This document shows, one piece after another, positions 26,270 through 35,495 of a stretch of DNA of 64,000 nucleotides. How positions within the stretch are numbered: the first letter of the stretch is position 1; each line of letters opens with the position of its first letter. The stretch comes from Gammaproteobacteria bacterium (lineage in GTDB: Bacteria; Pseudomonadota; Gammaproteobacteria; HK1): assembly GCA_012103455.1 (NCBI GenBank), contig WLWT01000001.1, positions 3,851,288 to 3,915,287 of the forward strand. The letters are read 5' to 3'. The position numbers and the translations under genes are program-made. The notes under the pieces are model-generated. The model was given only the letters and a program-made list of their open reading frames with translations. It was not told where the DNA came from and ran no database searches.

Positions 26270-26679
26270 CCCGCACAGTGCATTCACCACAGTCAGCTTT
26301 TTGGCCGCATGCAGACACGGCGAAAGCTAAAACTGCTTTTCTTGTAATGGTGAACTCAGCACGGCGGGGCTTCACCGATCTGGCGTGTATGTAAGCTGGA
26401 GCCTTCTTTTCAGAGGGTCGGGGCAACGCGCTAGAGGTTAACCCGTTTAACCATGGCGCCCTATGCAGCCCGTCACAATCGTCCCCCGTCACAATCGTCC
26501 TATGAGACCAATCACCTATCCATGTCTCATTAAAGGAAAGACGGCGGCGGGCGGGCCGAGCCCCCAGTCACTCGCCCCGGGGTCACTCGCCCCCGGGTCA
26601 CTCGCCCTGGGGGTAACCCGCACTTGCGCCGGGCGGCGTTGCCCAACACACTGCCCGGCCCCATCAATAGCGGCTTGGC
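26270..26679. other. Spacer with short tandem repeats
   Basis: No gene seen. It contains two ccgtcacaatcgtcc units near 26467-26500 and the 15-bp array at 26566-26610. Confidence 0.5.
26566..26610. repeat. 3 x 15-bp tandem repeat
   Basis: agtcactcgccccgg, ggtcactcgcccccg, ggtcactcgccctgg; about 70 bp upstream of the MFS gene. Confidence 0.8.
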
Positions 26680-27924
26680 ATGTTGAACGGAATAATCCGC
26701 ACGCTCAGCGGGCGTTATTTTTACGGCTGGACCATGGTGGGTATCGCCATCGGCGCCTTGTTCATCAGTGGCGCCGGTCAATCCCACACCTTCAGCGTAT
26801 TCTTGGGCCCCATCAGCGAAGCACTGGGACTTTCGCAAACGGCGCTGGCCGGTGCTTACGGCCTCGCCACGTTCGCCGCCGCTTTCTGCCTGCCGTATAT
26901 GGGCCGCCTTACCGACCGTTTCGGGCCGCGGCGGATGTTGCTGGCCATCACTGCCGCCCTTGGGGCCGCCTGCTTCGCGTTTGCCGGCATCACCGGCCTC
27001 GCCTCCTTGGCGCTGGCCTTCGCCGCCCTGCGTTTTCTAGGCCAAGGGTCTTTGATGCTGAACTCCGCCAATCTGGTCTCGCGTTGGTTCGATAAGCGCC
27101 GTGGCTTCGCGCTGAGCTTGATGGGTCTTGGTTTCGCCATGTCGATGGCCGTCCATCCACCGCTGCTGGAGTGGCTCATCAGCGCCGTGGGTTGGCGCCA
27201 AGCTTGGATCTGGATAGGCCTTAGTACCTGGGTTTTGTTTCTGCCGCTGGTCTATGCGCTAGTGTGTGACCGGCCCCAGGCACTCGGTCTTCGCCCGGAC
27301 GGCCCAGCGCCGGCTGCGCCACACGGCGAAGCCGCCAGCCTTAGCGGCATCAGCCGGGCGCAAGCCCTGCGCAGCAGTGCTTTTTACATCATCTGCGCTG
27401 GCTTGTTCACCCTCTCGATGCTGGTAACGGCATTGCACCTTTTTCAGGTATCCATCTTCACCTCGCACGGTTTGGACGCCGCCCTGGCCGCCCGCGTCTT
27501 CCCTCTCTCCGCCACCACCATGGTGATCGCCATGCCGCTGGTGGGAATGGCTCTGGATCGCTTCCCCACCAAATGGGTCTTCGTGTCCGGCCAACTGATG
27601 CTGTGCGCCTCATTGGTGTCCATGGTGAACGTCACCGGTCTTGCCTCGGCCATCACCTACGCCGCCATTTTCGGCGCCAACAACGCCTTCAGCATGACTT
27701 TGTTCGCGTACGTCTGGCCGCGGTATTTCGGTCTCGCCCACCTCGGCAGCATTCAAGGCACAGGACAGATGGTGGGCGTGATCGGCGCCTCCGTGGGTGC
27801 GCTCCCCCTAGGGATGGCTTTCGATGCCTTCGGTGATTACGACACCATGCTCTACACGCTCACCCTGCTGCCGGCCATCTGTATCGTTCTCGCCCTCTTC
27901 CTGCGCCCGCCGCAGGCGGGCTAG
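26680..27924 (+). CDS. MFS transporter
   Basis: 414 residues, 12 predicted membrane segments. The MFS A-motif is GRLTDRFGPRRML (about 75-87), and the mirror motif GMALDRFPTKWV (about 290) is in the second half. The N-terminal YGWTMVGIAIGALFISG resembles monocarboxylate/oxalate-formate antiporter-type proteins. It stands alone in its direction; the substrate is not predictable. Confidence 0.85.
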   Translation: MLNGIIRTLSGRYFYGWTMVGIAIGALFISGAGQSHTFSVFLGPISEALGLSQTALAGAYGLATFAAAFCLPYMGRLTDRFGPRRMLLAITAALGAACFAFAGITGLASLALAFAALRFLGQGSLMLNSANLVSRWFDKRRGFALSLMGLGFAMSMAVHPPLLEWLISAVGWRQAWIWIGLSTWVLFLPLVYALVCDRPQALGLRPDGPAPAAPHGEAASLSGISRAQALRSSAFYIICAGLFTLSMLVTALHLFQVSIFTSHGLDAALAARVFPLSATTMVIAMPLVGMALDRFPTKWVFVSGQLMLCASLVSMVNVTGLASAITYAAIFGANNAFSMTLFAYVWPRYFGLAHLGSIQGTGQMVGVIGASVGALPLGMAFDAFGDYDTMLYTLTLLPAICIVLALFLRPPQAG

Positions 27925-28179
27925 CGCCTTCAGCAGCTGCGCGCGCGTGCTGCCACCCGCTCTAGCCAGTCAACTTGAGTTCCAGCGTAAAACACCTCCG
28001 CTCAGCCTGGCCCCCGTGTTACGGTTGAGTCCGGGCGCGGCGTGGCGTGCGGGTGTTAACGCCGGTATTGCCGCTCTCGCTTATATCTTTGTTCGTAACA
28101 ACTCTTGGCGATGATCGGCGGCCGAGTTGCGCAGTCGCGCCGCCCTTCACAGATGCAACAAACATAGGAGTGAGTGATT

Positions 28180-28560
28180 GTGAAACTGAAGACTTTTCTA
28201 GCCGCATCGGCGGTTGGCGCCGGCATGTCCCTTGGTTCGAATGGCGCCGCCAGCACCGAATTCATTACCATCGGTACGGGCGGTGTCACTGGCGTTTATT
28301 ACCCGACCGGCGGCGCTATTTGCCGTTTGGTCAACAAAGGCCGTAAAGAACACGGCGTGCGCTGTTCGGTGGAATCCACCGGCGGCTCCGTCTACAACAT
28401 CAATACTATTCGCGCCGGCGAACTGGACATGGGCGTCGCCCAGTCGGATTGGCAGTATCACGCTTATCATGGCTCCGGTAAGGATCGGCCAATACGTTCT
28501 GGATATGGAGAAGGCGGCGGCTCCACTCTGGCGCCGCGGTCGATGCCGTTGACGGCATGA
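28180..28560 (+). pseudogene. TAXI-family TRAP solute receptor, C-terminally truncated
   Basis: Signal peptide then TEFITIGTGGVTGVYYPTGGAICRLVN and GVRCSVESTGGSVYNI, the classic TAXI receptor opening. After HAYHGSGKD (about residue 103) the sequence stops matching and ends at 28560, whereas TAXI receptors are about 320 residues. The remaining two thirds and the TRAP membrane subunit are missing. AGGAG at 28166-28170 favours GTG 28180; GTG 28174 is an alternative. Confidence 0.75.
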
Positions 28561-28630
28561 GGTCCATACAGCGGCCACCTATGATGACTTGTTACACCTA
28601 TCCCGAGCGCTCCCCCACAACGCTGAACTG

Positions 28631-29893
28631 CTACAAAATCAGCCGCAGCGGATGCTCGACGATGGCACGAAACGCCGCCAAGATACGCGCGGCAGCGGCG
28701 CCATCCGCGGCCCGGTGATCGACCGACAGGGTACAGCTCATGCGGGTACCCGCCGTCACCGTGCCGCCATGCACCACCGCCCGCTCCTCCACCGCGCCAA
28801 TGGCCAGGATAGACGCCTGCGGTGGATTGAGTACCGCTATCGCCTCCCGGACACCGAAACTGCCCAGATTGGTGAGCGTGGTACTCCCGCCGCTTAGCTC
28901 CGCCGCCGTGAGATCACCACTGGCGGCGCGCTGCGCGTATTGGCGCAGGCTAGCGCTGATGTCGCGCACGCCCCGTTTGCCGGCATCACGGATAACCGGC
29001 GTCAACAAGCCCTGCGCCGTGGCCATGGCCACAGCCACATCCACCTGCCGGTAGCGCAGCAAATCGCCATCATCCCAGGCTACATTGAGCGCCGGCTCAT
29101 CCTCGAAAGCGAGCGCCAGGCAGCGGATGAGCAGATCATTGATCGTCACCCTGGGCGAGGGCTCGGTACTGTTGACCTCGCGGCGCATGCTGAGCAACGC
29201 CGCTACGTCGCACTCGACCGTTAAATAAAAATGCGGGGCTTGCTGTTTGGAAGCCACCATGCGCTTGGCGATAGTGCGGCGTAGCGCACTGGCCGGCTCC
29301 CGGTCAAATAGCATAGCCGGGTGTGGCGGGGGCGATCGCTGCGCGCCTATCACCGGTTCAGGCGGCCTGGCACCCGCTAGGTCCAATAGGGCCGCTACCT
29401 CGTCCGTATCCGTGCGGCCCAGTTGAGCGGCCAGCGCTTGACCCAGGGTGGCGGCAACCCGTTGCGCCCGGCCGTCAACGGTACCAGGCGGCGGCGTAGC
29501 GCCAAGGTGCTGAGTAGGGGCGCAACGCCCGCTAGCAGCCGCTACCGCTGGCCGCACCTCGGCCCGCTCCGGCCCATCTGTCACTGCCCCCCAAGGCGCT
29601 TTGGCCTCCTCATCCTGGCCACCCTCGCCACCCGCCTGCACTACCTCCACCGCATCACTGGCCGTTATCTCCACCAGCTCTGTACCCACCGCCACCTCTT
29701 CGGTGCCTTCGGCCACCAGCAAGCGCTGCACGGTTCCCGCCACATCGCAGGGCAATTCCGTAATGGTCTTATCCGTTTCGATTTCCGCCAAGACGCCATC
29801 TATCTCTACGCGATCGCCTGGCGCGACCAACCACCGCACAACAGTGGCCGAAGTCATCTCCGGCGTGACCGCAGGCATCACCACCACGTTCAT
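28631..29893 (-). CDS. 2-oxoacid dehydrogenase E2 (dihydrolipoamide acyltransferase)
   Basis: 420 residues from MNVVVMPAVTPEM. An N-terminal lipoyl domain carries the lipoylated Lys in EIETDKTITE (about residue 41). A linker follows, then a catalytic domain with RRTIAKRMVASKQQAPHF and the active-site motif DHRAADG near the C-terminus. It transfers the acyl group made by E1 to CoA. The start at 29893 overlaps the E1 stop (ATGA). The frame stays open upstream to 30286 with Gly-Asp repeats, but that is the antisense-phase shadow of E1. No E3 gene is nearby. A recognisable peripheral-subunit-binding domain is weak or absent. Confidence 0.88.
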   Translation of the reverse strand: MNVVVMPAVTPEMTSATVVRWLVAPGDRVEIDGVLAEIETDKTITELPCDVAGTVQRLLVAEGTEEVAVGTELVEITASDAVEVVQAGGEGGQDEEAKAPWGAVTDGPERAEVRPAVAAASGRCAPTQHLGATPPPGTVDGRAQRVAATLGQALAAQLGRTDTDEVAALLDLAGARPPEPVIGAQRSPPPHPAMLFDREPASALRRTIAKRMVASKQQAPHFYLTVECDVAALLSMRREVNSTEPSPRVTINDLLIRCLALAFEDEPALNVAWDDGDLLRYRQVDVAVAMATAQGLLTPVIRDAGKRGVRDISASLRQYAQRAASGDLTAAELSGGSTTLTNLGSFGVREAIAVLNPPQASILAIGAVEERAVVHGGTVTAGTRMSCTLSVDHRAADGAAAARILAAFRAIVEHPLRLIL

Positions 29894-32379
29894 GACATCA
29901 CCATCTGGGCCCATGACATCACCATCGGATCTGCACGATCCAACAACGCGCGGGCGGCACCGTGGAGCACAGCACTCGAATCCAATCCGTAATGCGCATA
30001 GAGATCGGGAATATCGCCCGACTGTCCGAAATGCTCGACGCCAAGTGGCACCACCCGGTGCCCACACACCGAGCCCAGCCAAGACAGTGCCGCCGGATGA
30101 GCGTCGGTTAGGGACACTATGGCGGCTTCCCGCGGTACTGCCGCCAGCAGCGCTTCCACATGGGCCGTCGCCACGCGCGCCGTCTCCTTGGCTGCCATCT
30201 CCCCGGTCCCCATCTCCCCGGTCCCCATCCCCTCGGTCTCCATCCCCTGAGCGCTTCTCTCTCTGGCCCGGCGCGCCCGGGTCCAACCGGTATGCAACCG
30301 CTCGGCAGAGGTAATCGCCAGTAAACCGGTAGCGGGCAGATCAGCGCACACCGCCCGGTGGGCCGCTTGCGCCTCTGGCCCCAGCGCTCCCGCATAAGCG
30401 ATCACCAGCGCGCAATGCGGCCCTGGCGGCTGCAACCAATAACCGCCCGCGGTGACGTCCGCCGCGGGCAACGCGCGCTCGGGTTGGGCAATAGCGCGGG
30501 TGGACAGCCGCAAATAGACGCTACCGCCGTTTGCTTCATCCTGCATGTGTTCAAGGCCCCAACACATGATGGCGCCGAGTTCATCCACATAGGTAGGCTC
30601 ATAGCTGGCGAGGTTGGGCAGCCCCATGCCGATAAGCGGCGTGGCAATCGATTGGTGCGCGCCACCCTCCGGGGCCAAGGTCACCCCCGATGGCGTGGCC
30701 ACCACCATGAACCGCGCATCCTGGTAGAGCGCATAGTTGAATGCATCCAGTCCCCGCATCACGAAAGGGTCATACAGGGTACCGATCGGCAACAGCCGGG
30801 CACCGAACAGCTCCCGCGACAAACCCAGCGCGCCCAGCAGCAAGAACAAATTGTGCTCGGCGATACCCAGCTCCATATGCTGGCCCCGCGGACCTGCCCG
30901 CCATTTCTGCGGCGATGCCACCTGTTCGGCATCGAAAGTGTCGGGGCGCGGCGTGCGTTCGAAAATGTCCCGGCGGTTGACCCAGCCGCCTAAATTGGTC
31001 GATACAGTCACGTCCGGCGAGACGGTTACGACATGACGGGCCAGCTCATCATGATCCCGCGCCAATGTAGACATGATGCGCCCGAAGCCGTCCTGGGTGG
31101 ACATATGGGCACGGCTGGGAATGGTGATCGCCCGCGGCACTGGCACGGCGGCTGCAGTATGGCGACGGCCCACGCCCTGATCCGCGTTTAACCGGGCGCA
31201 GGGAACCTCTCGCAAAAATGCCCGCAAATACGCCTCGTCGATGCCAAACCTGCCCCTAAGGCCGGCGAACTCATCCCATTCCTGCCCCTCGGCTATGTGC
31301 AAAGCCCGGCGCAGAGAATGGAGCTGTTCGGGCGTCATGAGACCGGCGTGGTTATCCTTGTGACCGGCAAACGGCAGGCCGTAACCCTTGATGGTGTAGG
31401 CGATGAAACAACAAGGCGCACCATCGGGCGCGTTCTCGAACGCCTCCAAGATCATTTCCAAGTCATGACCGGCCAGATTGGTCATCAACGCCGGTAAAAC
31501 ATCATCACCGTAATCAGCCAAAATCTGCCCGAGGCCATCAAACTCGTCCTCGTCTTCCTCCAACGCCAGGCGCCACGCCCCGCCCCCTTTGAAAGTGAGG
31601 GCGGAATAGCGTGAATTAGGACAAGCGTCGATCCACCGCCGCAGCGCGGCGCCTCCCGGCTTCTCGAAGGCGGCCTGCAAACGCTTGCCGTACTTCAGCG
31701 TGATAACGTGCCAACCCATGGATCGGAACAGGCCCTCAATCGGCCCGAACAGACGATCGGCGACGTTGCTATCCAGACTCTGGCGGTTGTAATCGATAAT
31801 CCACCAGGTATTGCGGATGTTGTGTTTCCAGCCTTCCAGCAACGCTTCGAAGACATTGCCTTCATCCAGCTCCGCATCGCCAACCACCGCGATCATCCGC
31901 CCCGGCTCTACGCCGGGCGGTGCCAGTTGCTGTAAGTGCACGTAGTCTTGTACCAGCGAGGCGAAGTGGGTCATCGCCACGCCCAGGCCTACCGAGCCAG
32001 TGGAAAAATCCACAGCGTCGGTATCCTTGGTCCGCGACGGATACGCTTGCGCGCCGCTAAACGCTCTGAACGCCTCCAACTTCTGCCGGCTCTGTTGCCC
32101 GAGCAAGTACTGAATAGCATGAAACACCGGGCTCGCATGCGGTTTCACCGCCACCCGGTCTTGCGGGCCTAACACGCGCAAATAAAGCGCGGTCATCAGC
32201 GACACCACCGATGCGCACGACGCCTGATGCCCACCCACCTTGAGCTGATCCCGGCTTGGCCGTACGTGATTGGCGTGATGAATCATATAAGAGGCCAACC
32301 ACAGTACCTTGGATTCAAGTGCCCGCAGACATTGCAAGTGCCCGGGTTGATTGCCCACCTCGCCGTGTACTGCCGCCAT
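29890..32379 (-). CDS. Pyruvate dehydrogenase E1, homodimeric (AceE/transketolase type)
   Basis: 829-residue thiamine-diphosphate enzyme. It begins with LQCLRALESKVLWLASYMIHHANH and GHQASCASVVSLMTALY; the ThDP/Mg site is VVGDAELDEGNVFEA (about 183-197) with ...YNRQSLD; the transketolase pyrimidine-binding domain follows (MELGIAEHNLFLLLGALG, about 500). It decarboxylates pyruvate or a related 2-oxoacid and passes the acyl group to E2 encoded next. Four imperfect 15-bp repeats at 30196-30250 insert TEGMGTGEMGTGEM-type residues between the second and third domains. Regulated probably by the divergent Lrp-type gene. Confidence 0.87.
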   Translation of the reverse strand: MAAVHGEVGNQPGHLQCLRALESKVLWLASYMIHHANHVRPSRDQLKVGGHQASCASVVSLMTALYLRVLGPQDRVAVKPHASPVFHAIQYLLGQQSRQKLEAFRAFSGAQAYPSRTKDTDAVDFSTGSVGLGVAMTHFASLVQDYVHLQQLAPPGVEPGRMIAVVGDAELDEGNVFEALLEGWKHNIRNTWWIIDYNRQSLDSNVADRLFGPIEGLFRSMGWHVITLKYGKRLQAAFEKPGGAALRRWIDACPNSRYSALTFKGGGAWRLALEEDEDEFDGLGQILADYGDDVLPALMTNLAGHDLEMILEAFENAPDGAPCCFIAYTIKGYGLPFAGHKDNHAGLMTPEQLHSLRRALHIAEGQEWDEFAGLRGRFGIDEAYLRAFLREVPCARLNADQGVGRRHTAAAVPVPRAITIPSRAHMSTQDGFGRIMSTLARDHDELARHVVTVSPDVTVSTNLGGWVNRRDIFERTPRPDTFDAEQVASPQKWRAGPRGQHMELGIAEHNLFLLLGALGLSRELFGARLLPIGTLYDPFVMRGLDAFNYALYQDARFMVVATPSGVTLAPEGGAHQSIATPLIGMGLPNLASYEPTYVDELGAIMCWGLEHMQDEANGGSVYLRLSTRAIAQPERALPAADVTAGGYWLQPPGPHCALVIAYAGALGPEAQAAHRAVCADLPATGLLAITSAERLHTGWTRARRARERSAQGMETEGMGTGEMGTGEMAAKETARVATAHVEALLAAVPREAAIVSLTDAHPAALSWLGSVCGHRVVPLGVEHFGQSGDIPDLYAHYGLDSSAVLHGAARALLDRADPMVMSWAQMVMS
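30196..30250. repeat. 3.7 x 15-bp tandem repeat inside the E1 gene
   Basis: catctccccggtccc twice, catcccctcggtctc, then catcccctga. In frame and giving the pentapeptide GTGEM. It lies in a surface linker region of the protein. Confidence 0.8.
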
Positions 32380-32514
32380 GGGTTAGCTCCACTGCTATTT
32401 TGCGCCCGCAGTATAGGTGGCCGGCTGAGAAATAGCTTTGCGAAATGACCTCTTTAGCTCCTTATCGAAGGCATAATCTTTCTCTTTGAAAATCGTATAA
32501 GGCAGGACATTGCC
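32380..32514. promoter_or_regulatory. Divergent promoter region between E1/E2 and the Lrp-type regulator
   Basis: 135 bp separating two head-to-head transcripts, the usual arrangement for an Lrp/AsnC regulator controlling its neighbour. It contains AT-rich stretches (gaaatagctttgcgaaatg, tttctctttgaaaatcgta). GGCAGGAC precedes the lrp start. No firm -35/-10 pair is claimed. Confidence 0.45.
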
Positions 32515-32994
32515 ATGACCGAACTAGACCGCATCGACCGGCGGATATTGGCGCTACTCCAGGACAACGCCCGCATGACGAACGCAGAGCTGGCCCAAGC
32601 GGTGGGTCTTTCGCCGTCACCGTGCTGGCGCCGCCTGCGTGCCTTGGAAGAGCGGGGCGTGATACGCGCTTACGTCACGTTGCTGAACCCGCACGCGGTT
32701 GACCTGGCAGTCAGCGTATTCGTCAACGTCTCCCTGGAGCGCCAAGTGGAGAACAACCTGGAGCGCTTCGAGGCGCAAGTGGCCACCCGCCCCGAAGTGA
32801 TGGAATGTTATCTGATGACGGGAGAGGCCGATTATCTACTGCGCGTAGTGGTCCCTGATCTGCACGCTTATGAGCGGTTCTTACTGGAGCATCTGACACG
32901 TATAGAAGGCGTCTCCAACATCCGCTCCAGCTTCGCTTTGAAGCAGGTACGCTATAAAACAGCGCTGCCCCTCGAGCATTTGCCGGTGCAATAA
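32515..32994 (+). CDS. Lrp/AsnC-family transcriptional regulator
   Basis: 159 residues. An N-terminal HTH (LDRIDRRILALLQDNARMTNAELAQAVGLSPSPCWRRLRALE) followed by a RAM effector domain with GEADYLLRVVVPDLHAYERF (about 102-121). Such proteins sense amino acids or derived oxoacids, here plausibly the substrates of the adjacent dehydrogenase (BkdR-like logic, inference). Confidence 0.9.
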   Translation: MTELDRIDRRILALLQDNARMTNAELAQAVGLSPSPCWRRLRALEERGVIRAYVTLLNPHAVDLAVSVFVNVSLERQVENNLERFEAQVATRPEVMECYLMTGEADYLLRVVVPDLHAYERFLLEHLTRIEGVSNIRSSFALKQVRYKTALPLEHLPVQ

Positions 32995-33105
32995 AACACC
33001 ACTTGCTGGTCAAGAAATGCCGCGTATTAAACTACCCTGAGCAGATATCGCCGCGGCCGATCGCGAAGACATCCCGCCCGCATCGCTGCGCCCGCATTAC
33101 CTGGG

Positions 33106-33960
33106 CTACGCGCAACAACCCTCTAGCGCCTCACCCTCCAAGGTGATCCGGTGCATGAGCCGGCGTTGGCCGTGGTAATCATTGAGGGCGTAATGCCAAG
33201 AGGCCCGGTTGTCCCAAAAAGCAATGGAGCCAGGCTTCCAACTGAACCGGTAAGTGTGCTCCGGGCGGGCGCCGTGGGCGTACAGCATCTCCAGCAGTGG
33301 CTTGCTCTCCTCTTGCGTCCAACCGTCAAAACGCACGGTGAAAGCCTGGTTCACGTAGAGCGCTTTGCGCCCGCTGATGGGGTGGGTGATGACGACCGGA
33401 TGAACCGCGTCTTGCGTGGCCGCCTGCGGGTTGCCCAGGCGGCCATTCATATCGCGGTGATAGCGGGCTTGCGCGCCGAAAGCATGACGGCTGGTGTGAA
33501 CGGCTTTTAATCCGGCCAACGTTTGCTGCAAACCATCCGACAGCGACTCGTAAGCGGAGTACATATTGGCGAACAGCGTATCGCCACCGGACTCCGGCAC
33601 TTCCTTGGCCAGGAGAATAGAACCCATGGCCGGCTTGACATCGTAAGTGTGATCGGTATGCCAAGCACCGCCTATGTTGCGGCTTTGATCCGGCTCCTTG
33701 CGCACCTCCGCCACCCGCGCATAGCCGTCCACCGCCTTGAAGAACCGGTTGACATTGATGTCGGCGAATTGTTCGGCGAAGCGGATGTGTTGTTCCGGGC
33801 GCAAATGTTGGCCGCGAAAAAACAGCACACCATACTCCCCAAGGCCGCTGCGCAATGCCGCTACCGATGGTGCATCTAGACCCGCCGCGATATCGATGCC
33901 TTCCACAAACGCGCCTACACCACCGCCGGTAGGACTAATCGTTAAATTCCGCTCAACCAT
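33106..33960 (-). CDS. TauD/TfdA-family Fe(II)/2-oxoglutarate dioxygenase
   Basis: 284 residues from MVERNLTISPTGGG. Iron ligands: His and Asp in GGAWHTDHTYD (about 103-113) and the distal His in NRASWHYALNDY (about 262); the oxoglutarate-binding Arg follows in RRLMHRITLEG. Oxidises taurine-like or aryl/alkyl substrates using O2 and 2-oxoglutarate. TTG at 33978 is an alternative start but GAGG (minus strand, near 33971) fits ATG 33960 better. Confidence 0.88.
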   Translation of the reverse strand: MVERNLTISPTGGGVGAFVEGIDIAAGLDAPSVAALRSGLGEYGVLFFRGQHLRPEQHIRFAEQFADINVNRFFKAVDGYARVAEVRKEPDQSRNIGGAWHTDHTYDVKPAMGSILLAKEVPESGGDTLFANMYSAYESLSDGLQQTLAGLKAVHTSRHAFGAQARYHRDMNGRLGNPQAATQDAVHPVVITHPISGRKALYVNQAFTVRFDGWTQEESKPLLEMLYAHGARPEHTYRFSWKPGSIAFWDNRASWHYALNDYHGQRRLMHRITLEGEALEGCCA

Positions 33961-34246
33961 TAGATTCTGCCTCGCCAATGGGTACCATCAGGTAGTGCAG
34001 CCACACGTTACCCAGGTACGGGTTTAAGCACCAGAGCGTAGCTGAGGCTGCGGGCACCGAGCAACGGCAGGCAACCTCCAACATTGAACTCGGTGCGGGC
34101 TTCGTTGGTGCAGGCTTCGCCGGCATGTTCATGCTGCACCGCCTGCACCAGCCCGGCTTTAGCGTTCGAGTATACGAAACAAGCGCCGGCGTAGGCGGCA
34201 CGCACCATAGAGCCCACCGCCGCCGATGGATCCGGGCCTCATCAAG
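33961..34246 (+). pseudogene. Spacer with N-terminal fragment of a flavin-dependent monooxygenase
   Basis: Translating 34098-34200 gives GAGFVGAGFAGMFMLHRLHQ followed by VRVYETSAGVGGT, the FAD-binding GxGxxG loop of Baeyer-Villiger/flavin monooxygenases with the FAD-contacting Glu at the end of strand 2. It breaks off at about 34200 where the actinobacterial-like fragments start. No start codon or remainder of the gene is present. Confidence 0.6.
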
Positions 34247-34508
34247 CTGCGGGCCTCCTAGAACAAGCGCCTCGCCGGCGACCTGGCCATGCAGATCAGT
34301 GGGCGCCGCCGATACCGCCTCCGAGGAGGGGGCCGACGACGCCCGTCAGATCGTCTGGGTCCAGGCGGAGCTGATAGGCCGCTACTCGATCTCGATCGGT
34401 GGCGGCACCAGCCAGGTGCTCAAAAACAACATCGGCGAGCGCTCACTGCACCTGCCCCGCGAGCCCGGCTACGACAAGAACCAGCCCTGGAAGGACATCC
34501 CGAAGTAG
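34247..34508 (+). pseudogene. C-terminal fragment of an acyl-CoA dehydrogenase
   Basis: Encodes NKRLAGDLAMQIS, then after a one-base shift TASEEGADDARQIVWVQ, then ISIGGGTSQVLKNNIGER and LPREPGYDKNQPWKDIPK-stop, the C-terminus of a FadE-type acyl-CoA dehydrogenase. The GG(G/T)SQ...NNIGER helix packs on the flavin. Codon use is strongly GC-biased and actinobacterial-looking. Confidence 0.7.
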
Positions 34509-34594
34509 CCGGTGTCAGCGCTCTGGATGGCTGACCGGGTCCGAGACGGGAGTTCCGGCGCAGCCGGAACTTCACGCAACGAGAAGCGCTGCCG

Positions 34595-35020
34595 TCAGCC
34601 ACAACAGGCCGGGCCGTCGTTGACGGGAACCGTCTCGCGGATGGTGTTCTCCATCTGCTCGGCGTCGCCGGTCTTCACGTACCACTCCCAGCGGAGGTTG
34701 TCGGGGGCCTCCATCCAGGTCTCGGTCTTCTCGGCGTAGCAGCAGATGGTGTCGTCGATGCCGGTGGTCTCGATGCCGGCGCCGGAGATGCGGCTCTCGG
34801 CGTCGCTCACCTGGGCGGCCCTCTCGACCTCGACACCGAGGTGGTTGATGGTGCCGCCGCCGTTCTTGTTCTCGAAGAGGACGAGCTTGAGGGGCGGCTC
34901 GGCGATGGCGAAGTTGGCGTAGCCGGGGCGGAGCTTGGCCGGCTCGGTGCCGAACATCTTCGTGTAGAAGTCGATGGCTTGGTCGAGATCGCTGACGTCG
35001 AGGGCGAGTTGCAGACGCAT
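34595..35020 (-). CDS. arsI: ArsI/CadI-type C-As lyase (VOC family)
   Basis: 141-residue vicinal-oxygen-chelate protein: MRLQLALDVSDLDQAIDFYTK start, GTINHLGVEV metal-site His, and the vicinal cysteine pair in DTICCYAEKTETW (about 94-106), the hallmark of ArsI, which cleaves the C-As bond of methylarsenite. The C-terminus ends in another CCG. A clear AGGAG precedes the ATG at 35020 on the minus strand. It diverges from an arsR gene 82 bp away. Base composition and look are actinobacterial. Confidence 0.82.
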   Translation of the reverse strand: MRLQLALDVSDLDQAIDFYTKMFGTEPAKLRPGYANFAIAEPPLKLVLFENKNGGGTINHLGVEVERAAQVSDAESRISGAGIETTGIDDTICCYAEKTETWMEAPDNLRWEWYVKTGDAEQMENTIRETVPVNDGPACCG

Positions 35021-35102
35021 CGGATGTCTCCTGTGTTCATTTCGATGATGGTCGATATGTTCGTTGATTGCCACCTTGCCCAACGTATCGATGGATGTCA
35101 AT
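35021..35102. promoter_or_regulatory. arsI-arsR divergent promoter/operator region
   Basis: 82 bp containing related AT-rich words gatggtcgatatgttcg and atcgatggatgtcaatatg, plausible halves of an ArsR operator serving both promoters. This is inferred from position; no footprint-type consensus was applied. Confidence 0.45.
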
Positions 35103-35453
35103 ATGTTTCTCATGGAAATCTCGCTGTCGATCCCGTGCTGCACTCCCCTGCAGGCCGAGCCGCTCTCCGAGGCCGACGCCGACGAGCTCGCCGGACTCCT
35201 CAAGGCACTCGCCGATCCGGTGCGGCTCCGGCTGCTCTCGTTCATCGCGGCGAGCGAGAATAGCGAGGCGTGCTCGTGCGACCTCACCAAGCCCAGCGGC
35301 CGTTCCCAGGCGACGGTCAGCCACCATCTCTCCCAGCTCACCGAGGCCGGGATCCTCGAACGCGAGCAACGGGGCAAGTGGGCCTGGTTCCGGCTCGACC
35401 ACGAGCGCCTCACCGGGATCTGCGCCGCCGTCTGCGCCACGCCGAACGACTGA
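35103..35453 (+). CDS. arsR: ArsR-family metalloregulator
   Basis: 116 residues. ISIPCCTPL near the N-terminus and SEACSCDL near residue 55 provide cysteines for As(III); a winged HTH follows (GRSQATVSHHLSQLTEAGILERE) with the tail ending CAAVCATPND. Such repressors release DNA on binding arsenite or organoarsenicals. ATG 35103 was chosen; ATG 35112 is an alternative. Confidence 0.88.
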   Translation: MFLMEISLSIPCCTPLQAEPLSEADADELAGLLKALADPVRLRLLSFIAASENSEACSCDLTKPSGRSQATVSHHLSQLTEAGILEREQRGKWAWFRLDHERLTGICAAVCATPND

Positions 35454-35495
35454 GCTTCTCGACACGCGGCGGCGTGGAGCCACCATTGAGACCCC

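Noticed and set aside
29894..30286. N-terminal extension of E2 with Gly-Asp repeats
   Set aside because: It overlaps the E1 coding sequence completely; the lipoyl domain starts at 29893 and an ATGA overlap gives a natural start.
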